A DNA stretch of 15,162 nt, from the NCBI GenBank assembly GCA_016210395.1, contig JACQUI010000072.1, forward strand, positions 1 through 15,162. The letters are read 5' to 3'. The translations under genes and the position numbers were made by a program. The notes under the pieces are model-generated. The model saw nothing but the letters and a program-made list of their open reading frames with translations. It was not told where the DNA came from and searched no databases. Shown one piece after another: positions 6,958 to 13,267 of this stretch; the first letter of the stretch is position 1; every line of letters starts with the position of its first letter. The DNA comes from Chloroflexota bacterium. Its GTDB lineage: Bacteria > Chloroflexota > Dehalococcoidia > Lucifugimonadales > JACPCL1.

Positions 6958-7554
6958 TCAGAGACCACTCTGAGCCGGTTGTTGACTCTCTTCAGGGCCG
7001 TCTTTTGTTGCAGGGGGAGCCGTACCGTCCCGCCGCGCCGGTGTGGCAAGCCCGGGGGAGAGGATAATGCTCAGCATCCTTCCTTCCATTGAAGGAGCTC
7101 TTTCCAGTTTGGCCTGTTCCTGGACGCTCTCCGCCACCTTCTTGAGCACACCTACACCCAACTCCGGGTGGGTAATGGCCCGTCCCCTGAAGACCACCGA
7201 CACCTTTACCTTGTTGCCTTCACCAAGCAGCTTCTGAATGGTGCGGGTCTTGGCCTCGATGTCATGGGCGCCGGTAGTGGGCCGGAACCGCACCTCACGC
7301 AGGTCAGTGGATTTCTGAGTCTTGCGAGACTCCTTTTCCTTCTTGGTCTGCGCGTACTTGAACTTGCCGTAGTCCAACAAACGGCATACCGGCGGCTCTG
7401 CGTTGGGGGCGACCTCCACCAGATCGGTTTCGCGCTGTTGCGCCAAGTTCAGCGCATCGCGCAGGCTCATGACGCCCAGTTGCTCGTTCTCCTCAGAGAT
7501 AACGCGGACCATGGGCGCCCGTATTCGCTGGTTTATCCGGTACTCTCTAGCTAT
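6958..7554 (-). CDS. infC: Translation initiation factor IF-3 (probable AUA start)
   Basis: IF-3 binds the 30S subunit, keeps it apart from 50S and checks start codon pairing. The N domain (REYRINQRIRAPMVRVISEE.., LGVMSLRDAL, DLVEVAPNAEPPVCRLLDYGK) and C domain (VRFRPTTGAHDIEAKTRTIQ, VVFRGRAITHPELG) are complete, followed by a polar tail of about 30 residues. The frame is open to 7707, but homology begins at REYRIN. The best start is ATA at 7554, giving M-A-R-E-Y-R-I-N and 198 residues, with GGGGGG (7569-7564) 9 bases upstream. GTG at 7584 is in frame but has GAAGG directly against it, with no spacing. A rare start fits known IF-3 autocontrol, but this start is inferred. Confidence 0.92.
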   Translation of the reverse strand: MAREYRINQRIRAPMVRVISEENEQLGVMSLRDALNLAQQRETDLVEVAPNAEPPVCRLLDYGKFKYAQTKKEKESRKTQKSTDLREVRFRPTTGAHDIEAKTRTIQKLLGEGNKVKVSVVFRGRAITHPELGVGVLKKVAESVQEQAKLERAPSMEGRMLSIILSPGLATPARRDGTAPPATKDGPEESQQPAQSGL

Positions 7555-7576
7555 GCGACCAGTCCCCCCTGTACAT
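7547..7576 (-). CDS. Possible nine-codon upstream ORF in the infC leader
   Basis: ATG at 7576 starts a frame MYRGDWSHS that ends at TAG (7549-7547), overlapping the proposed ATA start of infC by a few bases. GAAGG lies 8 bases before the ATG. It could couple translation to infC or be chance; it is recorded because start and stop both fall on the infC initiation region. Confidence 0.3.
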   Translation of the reverse strand: MYRGDWSHS

Positions 7577-7596
7577 AGGTTCACCCTTCGTTGGCA

Positions 7597-7625
7597 ACTA
7601 TAGCATACGACCAAAGGCCAGTAAA
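7597..7625 (-). promoter_or_regulatory. Promoter of the infC-rpmI-rplT operon
   Basis: On the minus strand TTTACT (7625-7620), a 17-base spacer and TATAGT (7602-7597) preceded by TGC form an extended -10 promoter. Transcription would begin near 7590, leaving a leader of about 35 bases before the ATA start. Confidence 0.65.
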
Positions 7626-7692
7626 GATGGAGGAATCCACACAGCAGCGCGCAGGGCATGGTGCACAGACAGTAGGAAGCGCTCTGCTCTTC

Positions 7693-7701
7693 TGATACAA
7701 T
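7693..7701 (+). promoter_or_regulatory. Extended -10 element for the corA-like gene
   Basis: TGATACAAT is an extended -10 motif (TGn plus TACAAT), 30 bases before the ATG at 7731. No good -35 box is present at 16-18 bases upstream, which extended -10 promoters can tolerate. Confidence 0.45.
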
Positions 7702-7730
7702 CGGCAAGATACCCTCTTTTGAGGTGGCGG

Positions 7731-8675
7731 ATGACCCTGCCGGGACTTTCTGCGCAGCAATTGAATATCGAGACCATCCAGCACGGCGGCGTCTCCTGGA
7801 TCAACATCCAGCAGCCCGGCGTTGCCGAGATGCAGTACCTCAAGGAGCGGTTCCACTTCCACCAGCTTACCCTAGACGACTGCCTCAGCGTTGTCCAGAT
7901 GCCCAAGCTTGACCAGTTTGAGGACCACATCTTCCTCGTGCTGCACGTCCCCCGCTTCAACAAAGAGTCCCGCATTACCATGCCCTCGGAAGTTGACGTG
8001 TTCGCAGGCAGCAGCTACGTCATCACCGTTCACGACGGCAATCTGCGCCCCCTGACCAAGCTGTTCCAGGACTGTCAGAGCAGCGAGGCGTTGCGGGATG
8101 CTCTCATGGGCCAGGGTTCCGGCTTCCTCCTGTACCGGGTGCTGGACACGCTGGTGGACTACTGCTTCCCGATCCTGAACAAGGTCATTGACAACGTGAA
8201 CATGGTGGAGGAGCAGGTCTTTGAGACGTGGAACCAGAACGTCGTGCGGGAAATGGCCCGCCTCCGGCATGACATCCTCTCCTATCGCCGCATCGTCCGG
8301 CCACAGATCGAGGTGCTGGAAGCCATGGAGGCCAGGCGCTTCCCGTTTCTCCGGCTGAACCCGGACATCTACTTCGGCGACCTTGCCGACCACATGCGCC
8401 GCATCTGGAGCGAGTTGGAAGACCTGAAGGAAGTCATCGAGGGCCTGTACGACTCGCAGGGCTCCCTCACCAACCTGCACACCAACGACATCACCCGGGC
8501 CCTGACGGGTGTGGCCACGCTGCTGTTCCCCTTCCTGATGGTGTCCGGCATCTACGGCATGAACGTCACCCTGCCCTTCGCGGGCCAGTGGTGGGCGTTC
8601 TGGTTTGTCATACTCGTTTCCCTGGGGTTGTCCATTGGATTGTGGATCCTCTTGAAGCTGGAACGGTGGTTGTAA
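7731..8675 (+). CDS. corA: CorA-family divalent metal ion transporter
   Basis: This 314-residue protein has the CorA/MIT layout: an N-terminal alpha/beta cytoplasmic domain (about 1-150), a long stalk helix region (150-250) and two C-terminal membrane helices (about 250-272 and 285-308). The GMN selectivity motif (IYGMN) ends the first helix and a short WWAF-containing loop follows. CorA proteins work as homopentamers moving Mg2+, Co2+ or related ions; some members export Zn2+, so the ion is not settled. ATG 7731 is preceded by GAGGTGG; a TTG 12 bases upstream in frame is less likely. The C terminus LKLERWL is the usual short basic end. It is divergent from infC with its own promoter. Confidence 0.92.
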   Translation: MTLPGLSAQQLNIETIQHGGVSWINIQQPGVAEMQYLKERFHFHQLTLDDCLSVVQMPKLDQFEDHIFLVLHVPRFNKESRITMPSEVDVFAGSSYVITVHDGNLRPLTKLFQDCQSSEALRDALMGQGSGFLLYRVLDTLVDYCFPILNKVIDNVNMVEEQVFETWNQNVVREMARLRHDILSYRRIVRPQIEVLEAMEARRFPFLRLNPDIYFGDLADHMRRIWSELEDLKEVIEGLYDSQGSLTNLHTNDITRALTGVATLLFPFLMVSGIYGMNVTLPFAGQWWAFWFVILVSLGLSIGLWILLKLERWL

Positions 8676-8753
8676 GGCTCCCGGGGAGTCTTGCTGGCTA
8701 CTGCTACCCTCAGGATGATGGGTGACGCCGGCTCCCATCTGCCACCCGACCCT

Positions 8754-8793
8754 GGCGCAGCGACATACGTTCGCCGTATGCTGAGGCTGCGCC
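8754..8793. repeat. Nested hairpin downstream of the corA-like gene
   Basis: GGCGCAGC (8754-8761) pairs with GCTGCGCC (8786-8793), and within it CATACG (8764-8769) pairs with CGTATG (8775-8780) around the loop TTCGC. A two-tier stem with a small internal bulge results. There is no T run, so a transcription stop is only possible. Confidence 0.6.
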
Positions 8794-8850
8794 CCTTGCT
8801 CATAGGTGCTAGGTAAGTGGACTCGCCGAACTGGAAAGCGCCTGGTCTGC

Positions 8851-8938
8851 CTCTCCCTCTGGGAGAGGCCGCTCCCGCCGCGACGTGAGAACCTGTCCTT
8901 TGAGCGAAGCGAAGGAAGCGGCGAGAGCGGGTGAGGGT
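8851..8938 (+). repeat. Remnant of a dispersed CTCTCCC...GGGTGAGGGT intergenic repeat
   Basis: CTCTCCC-tct-GGGAGAG (8851-8867) is a perfect 7-bp hairpin. It is followed by GAGCGAAGCGAAGGA (8902-8916) and GGGTGAGGGT (8929-8938). This kind of intergenic repeat is common in high-GC bacterial genomes. Part of it appears inverted at 3817-3846. Confidence 0.5.
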
Positions 8939-9127
8939 AGAGGTCTGCCTGCTAAACGAGCTCCTCAGTAGCAACCGCCGCATCAGGCGTCCACCTCCGC
9001 CGCCTTGCCAGAGGGTTCGTTCCTCCCAAAAAATAAAACGAATCCAGCTACAACCCCAAACCACAAAACGCCCCCGACAATGCCGAAAACGAATCCTTCG
9101 CCAGGCTCACCGCGAACGGGCAACTCA

Positions 9128-10294
9128 ATGCCCATGCAATTGCCGACGACCGCCGCCTACGTCTACGCCGACCCGCTCTCCCGCCACGTCCTCCGGCAGG
9201 ACCATCCCATGCGCCCTGTCCGGCTCCGCTACACCTTTGAGTTGCTGCAAGTCCTCGGCGCTTTTGACGGAGCGCAGTCCCAGCTCGTCCCTCCTCGGAT
9301 AGCTACGGAGGCCGAGCTGCTGGCCTTTCACACGCCGGACTACGTTGCGGCGGTGCGCAGCCTGAGTGGGGGTCTCTCAATGCCTTCGCCGGGGCGCTAC
9401 GGGTTCGGCCACACGGGCGATAACCCCATCTATCCGGGCATGTACGAGGCGGCGCTGCTTTCCACCGGGGCATCTCTGGCGGGCGCAGAGCTGCTTGTGA
9501 CTGGAAAGGCCGCAGTTGCCTTCAGCCCCGCCGGGGGACTGCACCACGCCATGCCCTCGAACGCCTCAGGCTTCTGCATCTTCAACGATCCCGTCGTTGC
9601 CATATACGCGTTGCTTGCCCGGGGGATGAAAGTCGCCTACGTGGACATAGACGCCCACCACGGCGACGGCGTGCAGTGCGCCTTTTACGACACCGACGCC
9701 GTGCTGACCGTCTCGCTCCATGAGTCGGGCCGTTACCTCTTCCCAGGGACGGGTTTTGTGGAGGAGATGGGCAGCGGCAAGGGAGTGGGGTACTCGGTCA
9801 ACGTTCCCCTTGCGCCTTACACGGGCGACGACGTGTACCTGTGGGCCTTTGAAGAGGTCGTGCCGCCCGTACTGGGGGCGTTCAAGCCGGACATCCTTGT
9901 GACCCAGCTTGGCATCGACACCTACTACAACGACCCCATCACACACCTGGCCCTGACCTCCCGCGGCTATTCACGGGCCGTGGAGCTTCTTGCTCAGCAA
10001 GCCCGCACGCTCAACATCCCCTGGCTTGCCCTGGGTGGCGGCGGCTACAACCTCTCAGCGGTAGCCCGTTGCTGGGCGCTGGCCTACGGCATCATGAGCG
10101 GCCGGCAATGGCCGGAAAGCGTCCCGCAGGAGACGCCCGTGGAGGTCGTGACGGCGCTGGGCAAAACGACACTGCGTGACAAGGATGCGCCCGCGCTCCC
10201 CGCGCAGGTGCAGGAGGCGACCCGCCGCTTTGCCGAGGAGACCATCAAAGAGGTCAAAGCGCGGGTCTTCCCATTCCACGGGCTGAGGGCCTAG
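9128..10294 (+). CDS. AcuC-like histone deacetylase superfamily protein
   Basis: This 388-residue enzyme belongs to the zinc-dependent deacetylase superfamily, which removes acetyl groups from lysine or polyamines. All catalytic parts are present: DHPMRPVR near the N terminus, the His pair in GGLHHAM (139, 140), zinc ligands D175 and H177 in YVDIDAHHGDGVQ, D264 in LGIDTYYNDP, and the transition-state Tyr 307 in GGGGYNL. The LGIDTYYNDP form and overall length are closest to AcuC, known to deacetylate acetyl-CoA synthetase; no acetyl-CoA synthetase gene is nearby, so the substrate is unproven. Start choice is open: ATG 9128 fits the homology, with ATG 9134 and 9080 as alternatives, and no strong ribosome site marks any of them. 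It appears to be a single-gene unit. Confidence 0.9.
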   Translation: MPMQLPTTAAYVYADPLSRHVLRQDHPMRPVRLRYTFELLQVLGAFDGAQSQLVPPRIATEAELLAFHTPDYVAAVRSLSGGLSMPSPGRYGFGHTGDNPIYPGMYEAALLSTGASLAGAELLVTGKAAVAFSPAGGLHHAMPSNASGFCIFNDPVVAIYALLARGMKVAYVDIDAHHGDGVQCAFYDTDAVLTVSLHESGRYLFPGTGFVEEMGSGKGVGYSVNVPLAPYTGDDVYLWAFEEVVPPVLGAFKPDILVTQLGIDTYYNDPITHLALTSRGYSRAVELLAQQARTLNIPWLALGGGGYNLSAVARCWALAYGIMSGRQWPESVPQETPVEVVTALGKTTLRDKDAPALPAQVQEATRRFAEETIKEVKARVFPFHGLRA

Positions 10295-10346
10295 CCGGGG
10301 CAGGACCGGATGGACACAAGCGGGGCCCGTCTCAAAAGCGGTCGTC

Positions 10347-10369
10347 GGGGCGGGTTTGAAACCCGGCCC
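10347..10369. repeat. Palindromic GGGCGGGTTTGAAACCCG repeat
   Basis: The core CGGGTTTgAAACCCG (10351-10365) is a perfect 7-bp inverted repeat, extending to 11 bp with one mismatch and followed by CTACATATG. Its translation (VGPGFKPAPT) is a familiar signature of dispersed intergenic palindromes in environmental bacteria. Only this one copy was seen in the window. Confidence 0.55.
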
Positions 10370-10429
10370 TACATATGCCCGGCCTGGCTTTCGTGACCGA
10401 ACCCTCGGTTCGCCAGGCTCCTGAGACAC

Positions 10430-10715
10430 ACCCTGCCCTGCAACTGTGCCCAGTGCACCGTGCCGCTCCAGGACGCTCACCGGTTCCGGCAGAAAGGGAG
10501 CGAGCCGCTTGCTGCAGATCCGGCCTCCTGCCTCCCACACCACCTGCAGCCCTGTGCCCCGCCTTGGCGACCCGCAACAACCGTATCGCTGACTTCCGGT
10601 GGTATCCCGTGACTTCCGTAAACTCCGCCGGCATCCGCCCCTTCTCCTTCCGGTCCGCCTTCCTGTACCTCCCCCGTATCGCCTCTGCATACTCGCTCAC
10701 GCCGCTTCTCCTCAT
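10430..10715 (-). pseudogene. Decayed integrase-core transposase, N-terminal relic
   Basis: From ATG 10715 one frame reads MRRSGVSEYAEAIRGRYRK, then KKEKGR-like basic residues and FTEVTGYHRKSAIRLLR, the N-terminal helix-turn-helix of an integrase-core (IS481/ISNCY-like) transposase family. After about 10571 the homology jumps to another frame: LQVVWEAGGRICSKRLAPFL then PEPVSVLERHGALG, ending near 10435. The pieces are in the right order but frameshifted, with about 20 residues missing between them, and the whole catalytic domain is absent. The left part runs into the GGGTTTGAAACCC palindrome. It is a dead element. The exact insertion sequence family is uncertain because only the N-terminal part survives. 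Confidence 0.65.
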
Positions 10716-10747
10716 GTTCCCGGAGGGAACATGAGGAGAAGCGGCGT
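10699..10747. repeat. Perfect 23-bp inverted repeat at the transposase relic start
   Basis: Arms at 10699-10721 and 10725-10747 are fully complementary around the loop GGA. The arm sequence GGGAACATGAGGAGAAGCGG includes the start codon and first codons of the transposase relic, so that start region occurs in both orientations. It may be an end rearrangement of the element or a terminator-like hairpin (TTTA follows rightward). Confidence 0.85.
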
Positions 10748-10786
10748 TTACCCCCTCCAGTAACATTTAGTATGTATTATGAGTCA

Positions 10787-10825
10787 ATACGGCCAAGTGA
10801 CAAGCCGTATCATCCGACGTACAAT
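10787..10825 (+). promoter_or_regulatory. Promoter with operator-like inverted repeat for the Uma2 gene
   Basis: GTGACA (10797-10802), a 17-base spacer and TACAAT (10820-10825) make a good sigma-70 promoter. ATACGGC (10787-10793) and GCCGTAT (10804-10810) are a perfect inverted repeat with a 10-base gap centred on the -35 box, as expected for a repressor site. A start near 10832 leaves a leader of about 38 bases. Confidence 0.6.
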
Positions 10826-10869
10826 TGCTCTGTTACAGCTATCTGAGCCCAAGGATAGGCAGGCCCTTT

Positions 10870-11430
10870 ATGGCAGTACAAATACAGCACAAGACCTTCA
10901 CCGTGGACGAGTACCATCGCATGATTGAGACCGGCATCCTGAAAGATGACGATCGGGTAGAGCTGCTGAACGGAGCGATAGTAACCATGGCCCCTATTGG
11001 CAGTAGGCACTTTTCTTCTGTCAACCGGCTGGATAGGATGCTGCAACGACTTCTCTCAGACCGTGCCCTGGTCAGCGCCCAAAGCGCTGTCACCATCAGG
11101 CCCGACTCTGAGCCCCAGCCCGATATCGCCCTCTATCGCCTTCGTGAAGATGTATATGCCTCGGGCCTGCCGGAACCCGCTGACACCTTGCTTATCATCG
11201 AAGTGGCCGACTCTACGCTCTCCTATGACCGCCACATCAAGGTCCCCCTGTATGCCCGCGCACGCATTCCTGAGCTGTGGATCGTAGACCTCGTAGCTCG
11301 TCGCGTAGAGGTCTACAGTTCGCCGTCGCCCGAGGGGTACCGAGAACTGCGCTACGCCAACCCCGGCGGGCGTATCGCGCCCGCCGCCTTCCCAGACATA
11401 TCGCTTCTTGTGGACGACATGCTGGCGTAG
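10870..11430 (+). CDS. Uma2-family protein (restriction endonuclease-like fold)
   Basis: The 186-residue product fits the Uma2/DUF820 family, which has a PD-(D/E)xK nuclease-like fold but no established function. The likely active-site residues are D85 (EPQPDIALYR), E111 (LLIIEVADSTLSYDR) and K124 (HIKVPLYARARIPELWIVDL, 20 residues). The N-terminal FTVDEYHRMIETGIL and ELLNGAIVTM segments are also typical. The usual EVS is EVA here. Length is standard. ATG 10870 fits the homology and follows AGG; an upstream TTG at 10825 overlaps the promoter and is rejected. The gene is a single unit with its own promoter, an operator-like repeat and a terminator, next to transposase debris, suggesting accessory DNA. 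The family is often multicopy in Chloroflexota and Cyanobacteria. Confidence 0.88.
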   Translation: MAVQIQHKTFTVDEYHRMIETGILKDDDRVELLNGAIVTMAPIGSRHFSSVNRLDRMLQRLLSDRALVSAQSAVTIRPDSEPQPDIALYRLREDVYASGLPEPADTLLIIEVADSTLSYDRHIKVPLYARARIPELWIVDLVARRVEVYSSPSPEGYRELRYANPGGRIAPAAFPDISLLVDDMLA

Positions 11431-11440
11431 CAGGAGACAA

Positions 11441-11482
11441 AACAAAGAGTGGGCAGGAGACAACTCCTGCCCACTCTTTGTT
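11441..11482. terminator. Bidirectional terminator between Uma2 gene and cupredoxin operon
   Basis: Arms of 19 bp (AACAAAGAGTGGGCAGGAG and complement) enclose ACAA. The stem ends in TTTGTT rightward, and leftward TTTGTT is followed by TTGTC. It lies 10 bases after the Uma2 stop and 6 bases after the stop of the 19-residue ORF on the other strand, so it closes both units. Confidence 0.88.
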
Positions 11483-11488
11483 CCCGCA

Positions 11489-11548
11489 TTACTTCTTGGG
11501 CTTGCCGCTCTGAGGCTTGGTGGCCTCGCATCCGCATTCGGCGCACAT
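11489..11548 (-). CDS. 19-residue Cys-rich peptide (small ORF)
   Basis: ATG 11548 begins MCAECGCEATKPQSGKPKK and ends at TAA 11489-11491. A perfect AAGGAGG ribosome site (11564-11558) lies 9 bases upstream, the best in the window. The N-terminal MC-x2-C-G-C is a compact metal-binding type motif, like the MCxxCGC start of the nickel-handling HypB, and the rest is a basic polar tail. It is the last ORF on the strand of the TrmB-cupredoxin operon, 106 bases after the cupredoxin stop, and is followed 6 bases later by the terminator. The ribosome site, its position and the Cys motif argue for a real gene; coding statistics are weak at this length, and I know no named family for it. Confidence 0.6.
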   Translation of the reverse strand: MCAECGCEATKPQSGKPKK

Positions 11549-11654
11549 GGCTTTCTTCCTCCTTTCCGTCTCCTTGGGTCCTCTTCGTCTGTGTACGAAG
11601 CTGAGCCTTCTGTGGATCTACCCAGAATCTATGGGCGCTGGCCCAGCACCTGAC

Positions 11655-12002
11655 CTACGAGACCACTTCAACCGTTCCCTTCATGTTCTGGGGATGGAAC
11701 GCGCACTCGTACTTGTACTCGTCGGCCTTCTGGAAGGCGTAAGTGACGCTCTGGCCAGGCCGCAGCGGCGCGCTCTTCCAGTCCGATCCATCCAGCAGGT
11801 GGACGTTGTGCGTGAAGTTGTCCTGGTTGGTCCAGGTCACCGGCGCGCCTACCTTCACTTGAATCAAGGCCGGCTCGAACTTGTAGGACTTGGCCATGGT
11901 CACGCTGTCCGTTGCCACGGACGCAGCGGGCGCCTTGGCTTGTGAGCCGCAGGCCATAGCCAGCAAGGCCAGCGCCACGGTCAGCAGAATCAGTGCTTTC
12001 AT
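11655..12002 (-). CDS. Exported cupredoxin (plastocyanin/amicyanin-like)
   Basis: This 115-residue protein is a type 1 copper electron carrier or copper binder. Residues 1-17 are a hydrophobic signal sequence, with C18 in LLAMAC as a possible lipid-anchor Cys (not an ideal lipobox). The cupredoxin domain spans about 33-114. The likely copper ligands are H65 (NFTHNVH), C100, H103 and M107 (YECAFHPQNMKG). The C-x2-H-x3-M spacing lies between amicyanin (x2) and plastocyanin (x4). ATG 12002 has GAGG 6 bases upstream. A GTG at 12014 overlaps the stop of the preceding gene and is also possible. It is the third gene of the TrmB-led operon, which suggests transcription is controlled by that regulator. 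Confidence 0.88.
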   Translation of the reverse strand: MKALILLTVALALLAMACGSQAKAPAASVATDSVTMAKSYKFEPALIQVKVGAPVTWTNQDNFTHNVHLLDGSDWKSAPLRPGQSVTYAFQKADEYKYECAFHPQNMKGTVEVVS

Positions 12003-12013
12003 CGGCGGCCTCA

Positions 12014-12316
12014 CTATCTGTTGCTCGCGACGGGGGCCTTGATGCCGCGCCGGGCCAGGCCCGCGAACACCAGGACAAAGCCCAGCAGGTCAAAGACCTC
12101 GGAGATGGTGTGGGCGAACAGGAACACCGTCCAGTCCAGGTGGTAGGTCATGTACGAAACCTCCGCCAGGGCGTAGAGAGCGAATCCCGACCCAAACAGC
12201 CTGGCTCCACCACCAAACGAGCGGTAGGCCAGCACAGCGCCGACCACAAAGCCTGTCAGGTGGACCAGCATAAACAGCGGCATCGGAATGTTGTTGACGA
12301 ACGCGCCAATAGGCAT
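12014..12316 (-). CDS. Unrecognised three-helix membrane protein
   Basis: I do not recognise a family for this 100-residue protein. Three hydrophobic helices are visible: about 13-31 (PLFMLVHLTGFVVGAVLAY), 39-58 (LFGSGFALYALAEVSYMTYH) and 63-87 (TVFLFAHTISEVFDLLGFVL onward), with a short basic C-terminal tail. His 19, 59 and 69 and several Met residues lie in or near the helices, so heme or copper binding is conceivable but unproven. ATG 12316 has GGAG-AAGG upstream, overlapping the TrmB stop 9 bases away. Its stop overlaps the optional GTG start of the cupredoxin gene. This tight packing shows cotranscription, and suggests a membrane partner for the exported cupredoxin. Confidence 0.8.
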   Translation of the reverse strand: MPIGAFVNNIPMPLFMLVHLTGFVVGAVLAYRSFGGGARLFGSGFALYALAEVSYMTYHLDWTVFLFAHTISEVFDLLGFVLVFAGLARRGIKAPVASNR

Positions 12317-12325
12317 AGTGACCTT

Positions 12326-13201
12326 TTACTCCTTGCTTGTGTCTTTTCTGGGCCCACTATCGGGTCCAAGCATTCCCTGTACGTATTCCAGCCAGCTCTT
12401 GCTCTGGCGTGGCCCAAGGCCGGCCAGCACATCCCTGGCCTCCGGCGACAGGAGCGCTTCCAGCCGCGGCCCCAGGTCCGACAGGACCGTCGCCATGGCG
12501 ATGGTGTGACGCAGGTAGCCTGCGCTCAGCTCCACGAGCACACTGTTCTTCGTTCGCACCGCCGAACCCTGGCCGTTGCCGGCCACGGCCGCCGCCAGCG
12601 CTTCCTCCCCATCTCCCACCAGCACCAGCCACCGGCTCTCGTTGCCGGGGCTCACGCGCCGCCGGTGGAGGCGGCCCACGCAGTGGCCGCAGTTTCCAGG
12701 ACACCCCGCCATGCAGAGCGTCGTCACCTCCACGCCACGGCTTTCCGCTGCGGCTGTATCTCTTCCTAGCTCGCGGGCCTCCTGCGGCCACACGCCGACG
12801 AGCATATCTTTCGCCGCCGCCTCTATGGTTGACCTGGCATGCTCAATGACCCCCTCATAGCCGGACACGTTCCACACGTACCTCTGCTCCAGAGGGACCC
12901 CCATGCCTTCCAGGGCTGTCTTCATCGAGTCCAGCGCCCCCTGGTACTTGTCACCCAACCGCTTCACCAGATCGCCAGGGGCAACCGCCGCGTACCGCGT
13001 CCCGGCTGGAGTCTCCATGCGAAGCACCGCGCCCTTGTCCTCCAGGCGCTGCAGCACCGCGTAGACGTTGGGCCTCGGGACGCCTGAGGCCTTGGCAAGC
13101 TCGTACCCATTCATGGGTTCGCCCTGCAGCAGGGCCACGTAGGCCTGGGCTTCGTACCCGCCAAAGCCGAGAGACTCCAAGGACTTCAGGGGATCGGTCA
13201 T
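12326..13201 (-). CDS. TrmB-type transcriptional regulator with a four-Cys cluster
   Basis: The 291-residue protein begins with a winged helix-turn-helix of the TrmB family (LGFGGYEAQAYVALLQGEPM, then GYELAKASGVPRPNVYAVLQ RLEDKG, about 11-58), followed by a linker helix (76-100) and an effector domain (105-230). TrmB proteins classically sense sugars. Here the loop where sugar-sensing members vary carries C163-x3-C167-x3-C171-x2-C174 (CMAGCPGNCGHC), a likely metal or Fe-S site, so a metal or redox signal is inferred. The C-terminal 60 residues are helical and polar. ATG 13201 follows AGGTG. It heads an operon with the three-helix protein and the cupredoxin. An inverted repeat overlapping its promoter suggests autoregulation. 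Confidence 0.85.
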   Translation of the reverse strand: MTDPLKSLESLGFGGYEAQAYVALLQGEPMNGYELAKASGVPRPNVYAVLQRLEDKGAVLRMETPAGTRYAAVAPGDLVKRLGDKYQGALDSMKTALEGMGVPLEQRYVWNVSGYEGVIEHARSTIEAAAKDMLVGVWPQEARELGRDTAAAESRGVEVTTLCMAGCPGNCGHCVGRLHRRRVSPGNESRWLVLVGDGEEALAAAVAGNGQGSAVRTKNSVLVELSAGYLRHTIAMATVLSDLGPRLEALLSPEARDVLAGLGPRQSKSWLEYVQGMLGPDSGPRKDTSKE

Positions 13202-13210
13202 GTGTTCACC

Positions 13211-13259
13211 TAGTAGTTGCTGTTAAAACTACTATAGCGCGGGCATGTGGGGATGTCAA
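13211..13259 (-). promoter_or_regulatory. Consensus promoter and operator of the TrmB-cupredoxin operon
   Basis: On the minus strand a perfect TTGACA (13259-13254), a 17-base spacer and TATAGT (13236-13231) form the strongest promoter in the window. A perfect 8-bp inverted repeat, TAGTAGTT (13211-13218) and AACTACTA (13227-13234) with an 8-base gap, overlaps the -10 box and the expected start site. This is the position for repression, probably by the TrmB product. Confidence 0.75.
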
Positions 13260-13267
13260 GGGGGCCA

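Larger units (their letters stand above)
8676..9127. other. Repeat-rich intergenic region between corA and the deacetylase gene
   Basis: No gene is supported. It contains a nested hairpin (8754-8793), a dispersed-repeat remnant (8851-8938) and an A-rich stretch (9030-9075, several CAAAACG-like words). The reading frame of the deacetylase is open back to TTG 9005, but that part is low-complexity Pro/Thr/Asn and unlike the family. Confidence 0.5.

Noticed and set aside
7555..7707. N-terminal extension of IF-3 up to the ATG-like frame end at 7707
   Set aside because: It is Cys/Leu-rich, unlike IF-3, and runs through the infC promoter and towards the corA promoter.
7872..8738. A 288-codon frame antisense to the corA-like gene
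   Set aside because: Composition is His/Gln/Val-biased shadow coding; the plus strand carries clear CorA motifs.
10055..10690. A 211-codon minus-strand frame overlapping the deacetylase end
   Set aside because: Only its middle part matches a transposase relic; the rest is shadow coding of the deacetylase gene, so it is not an intact gene.
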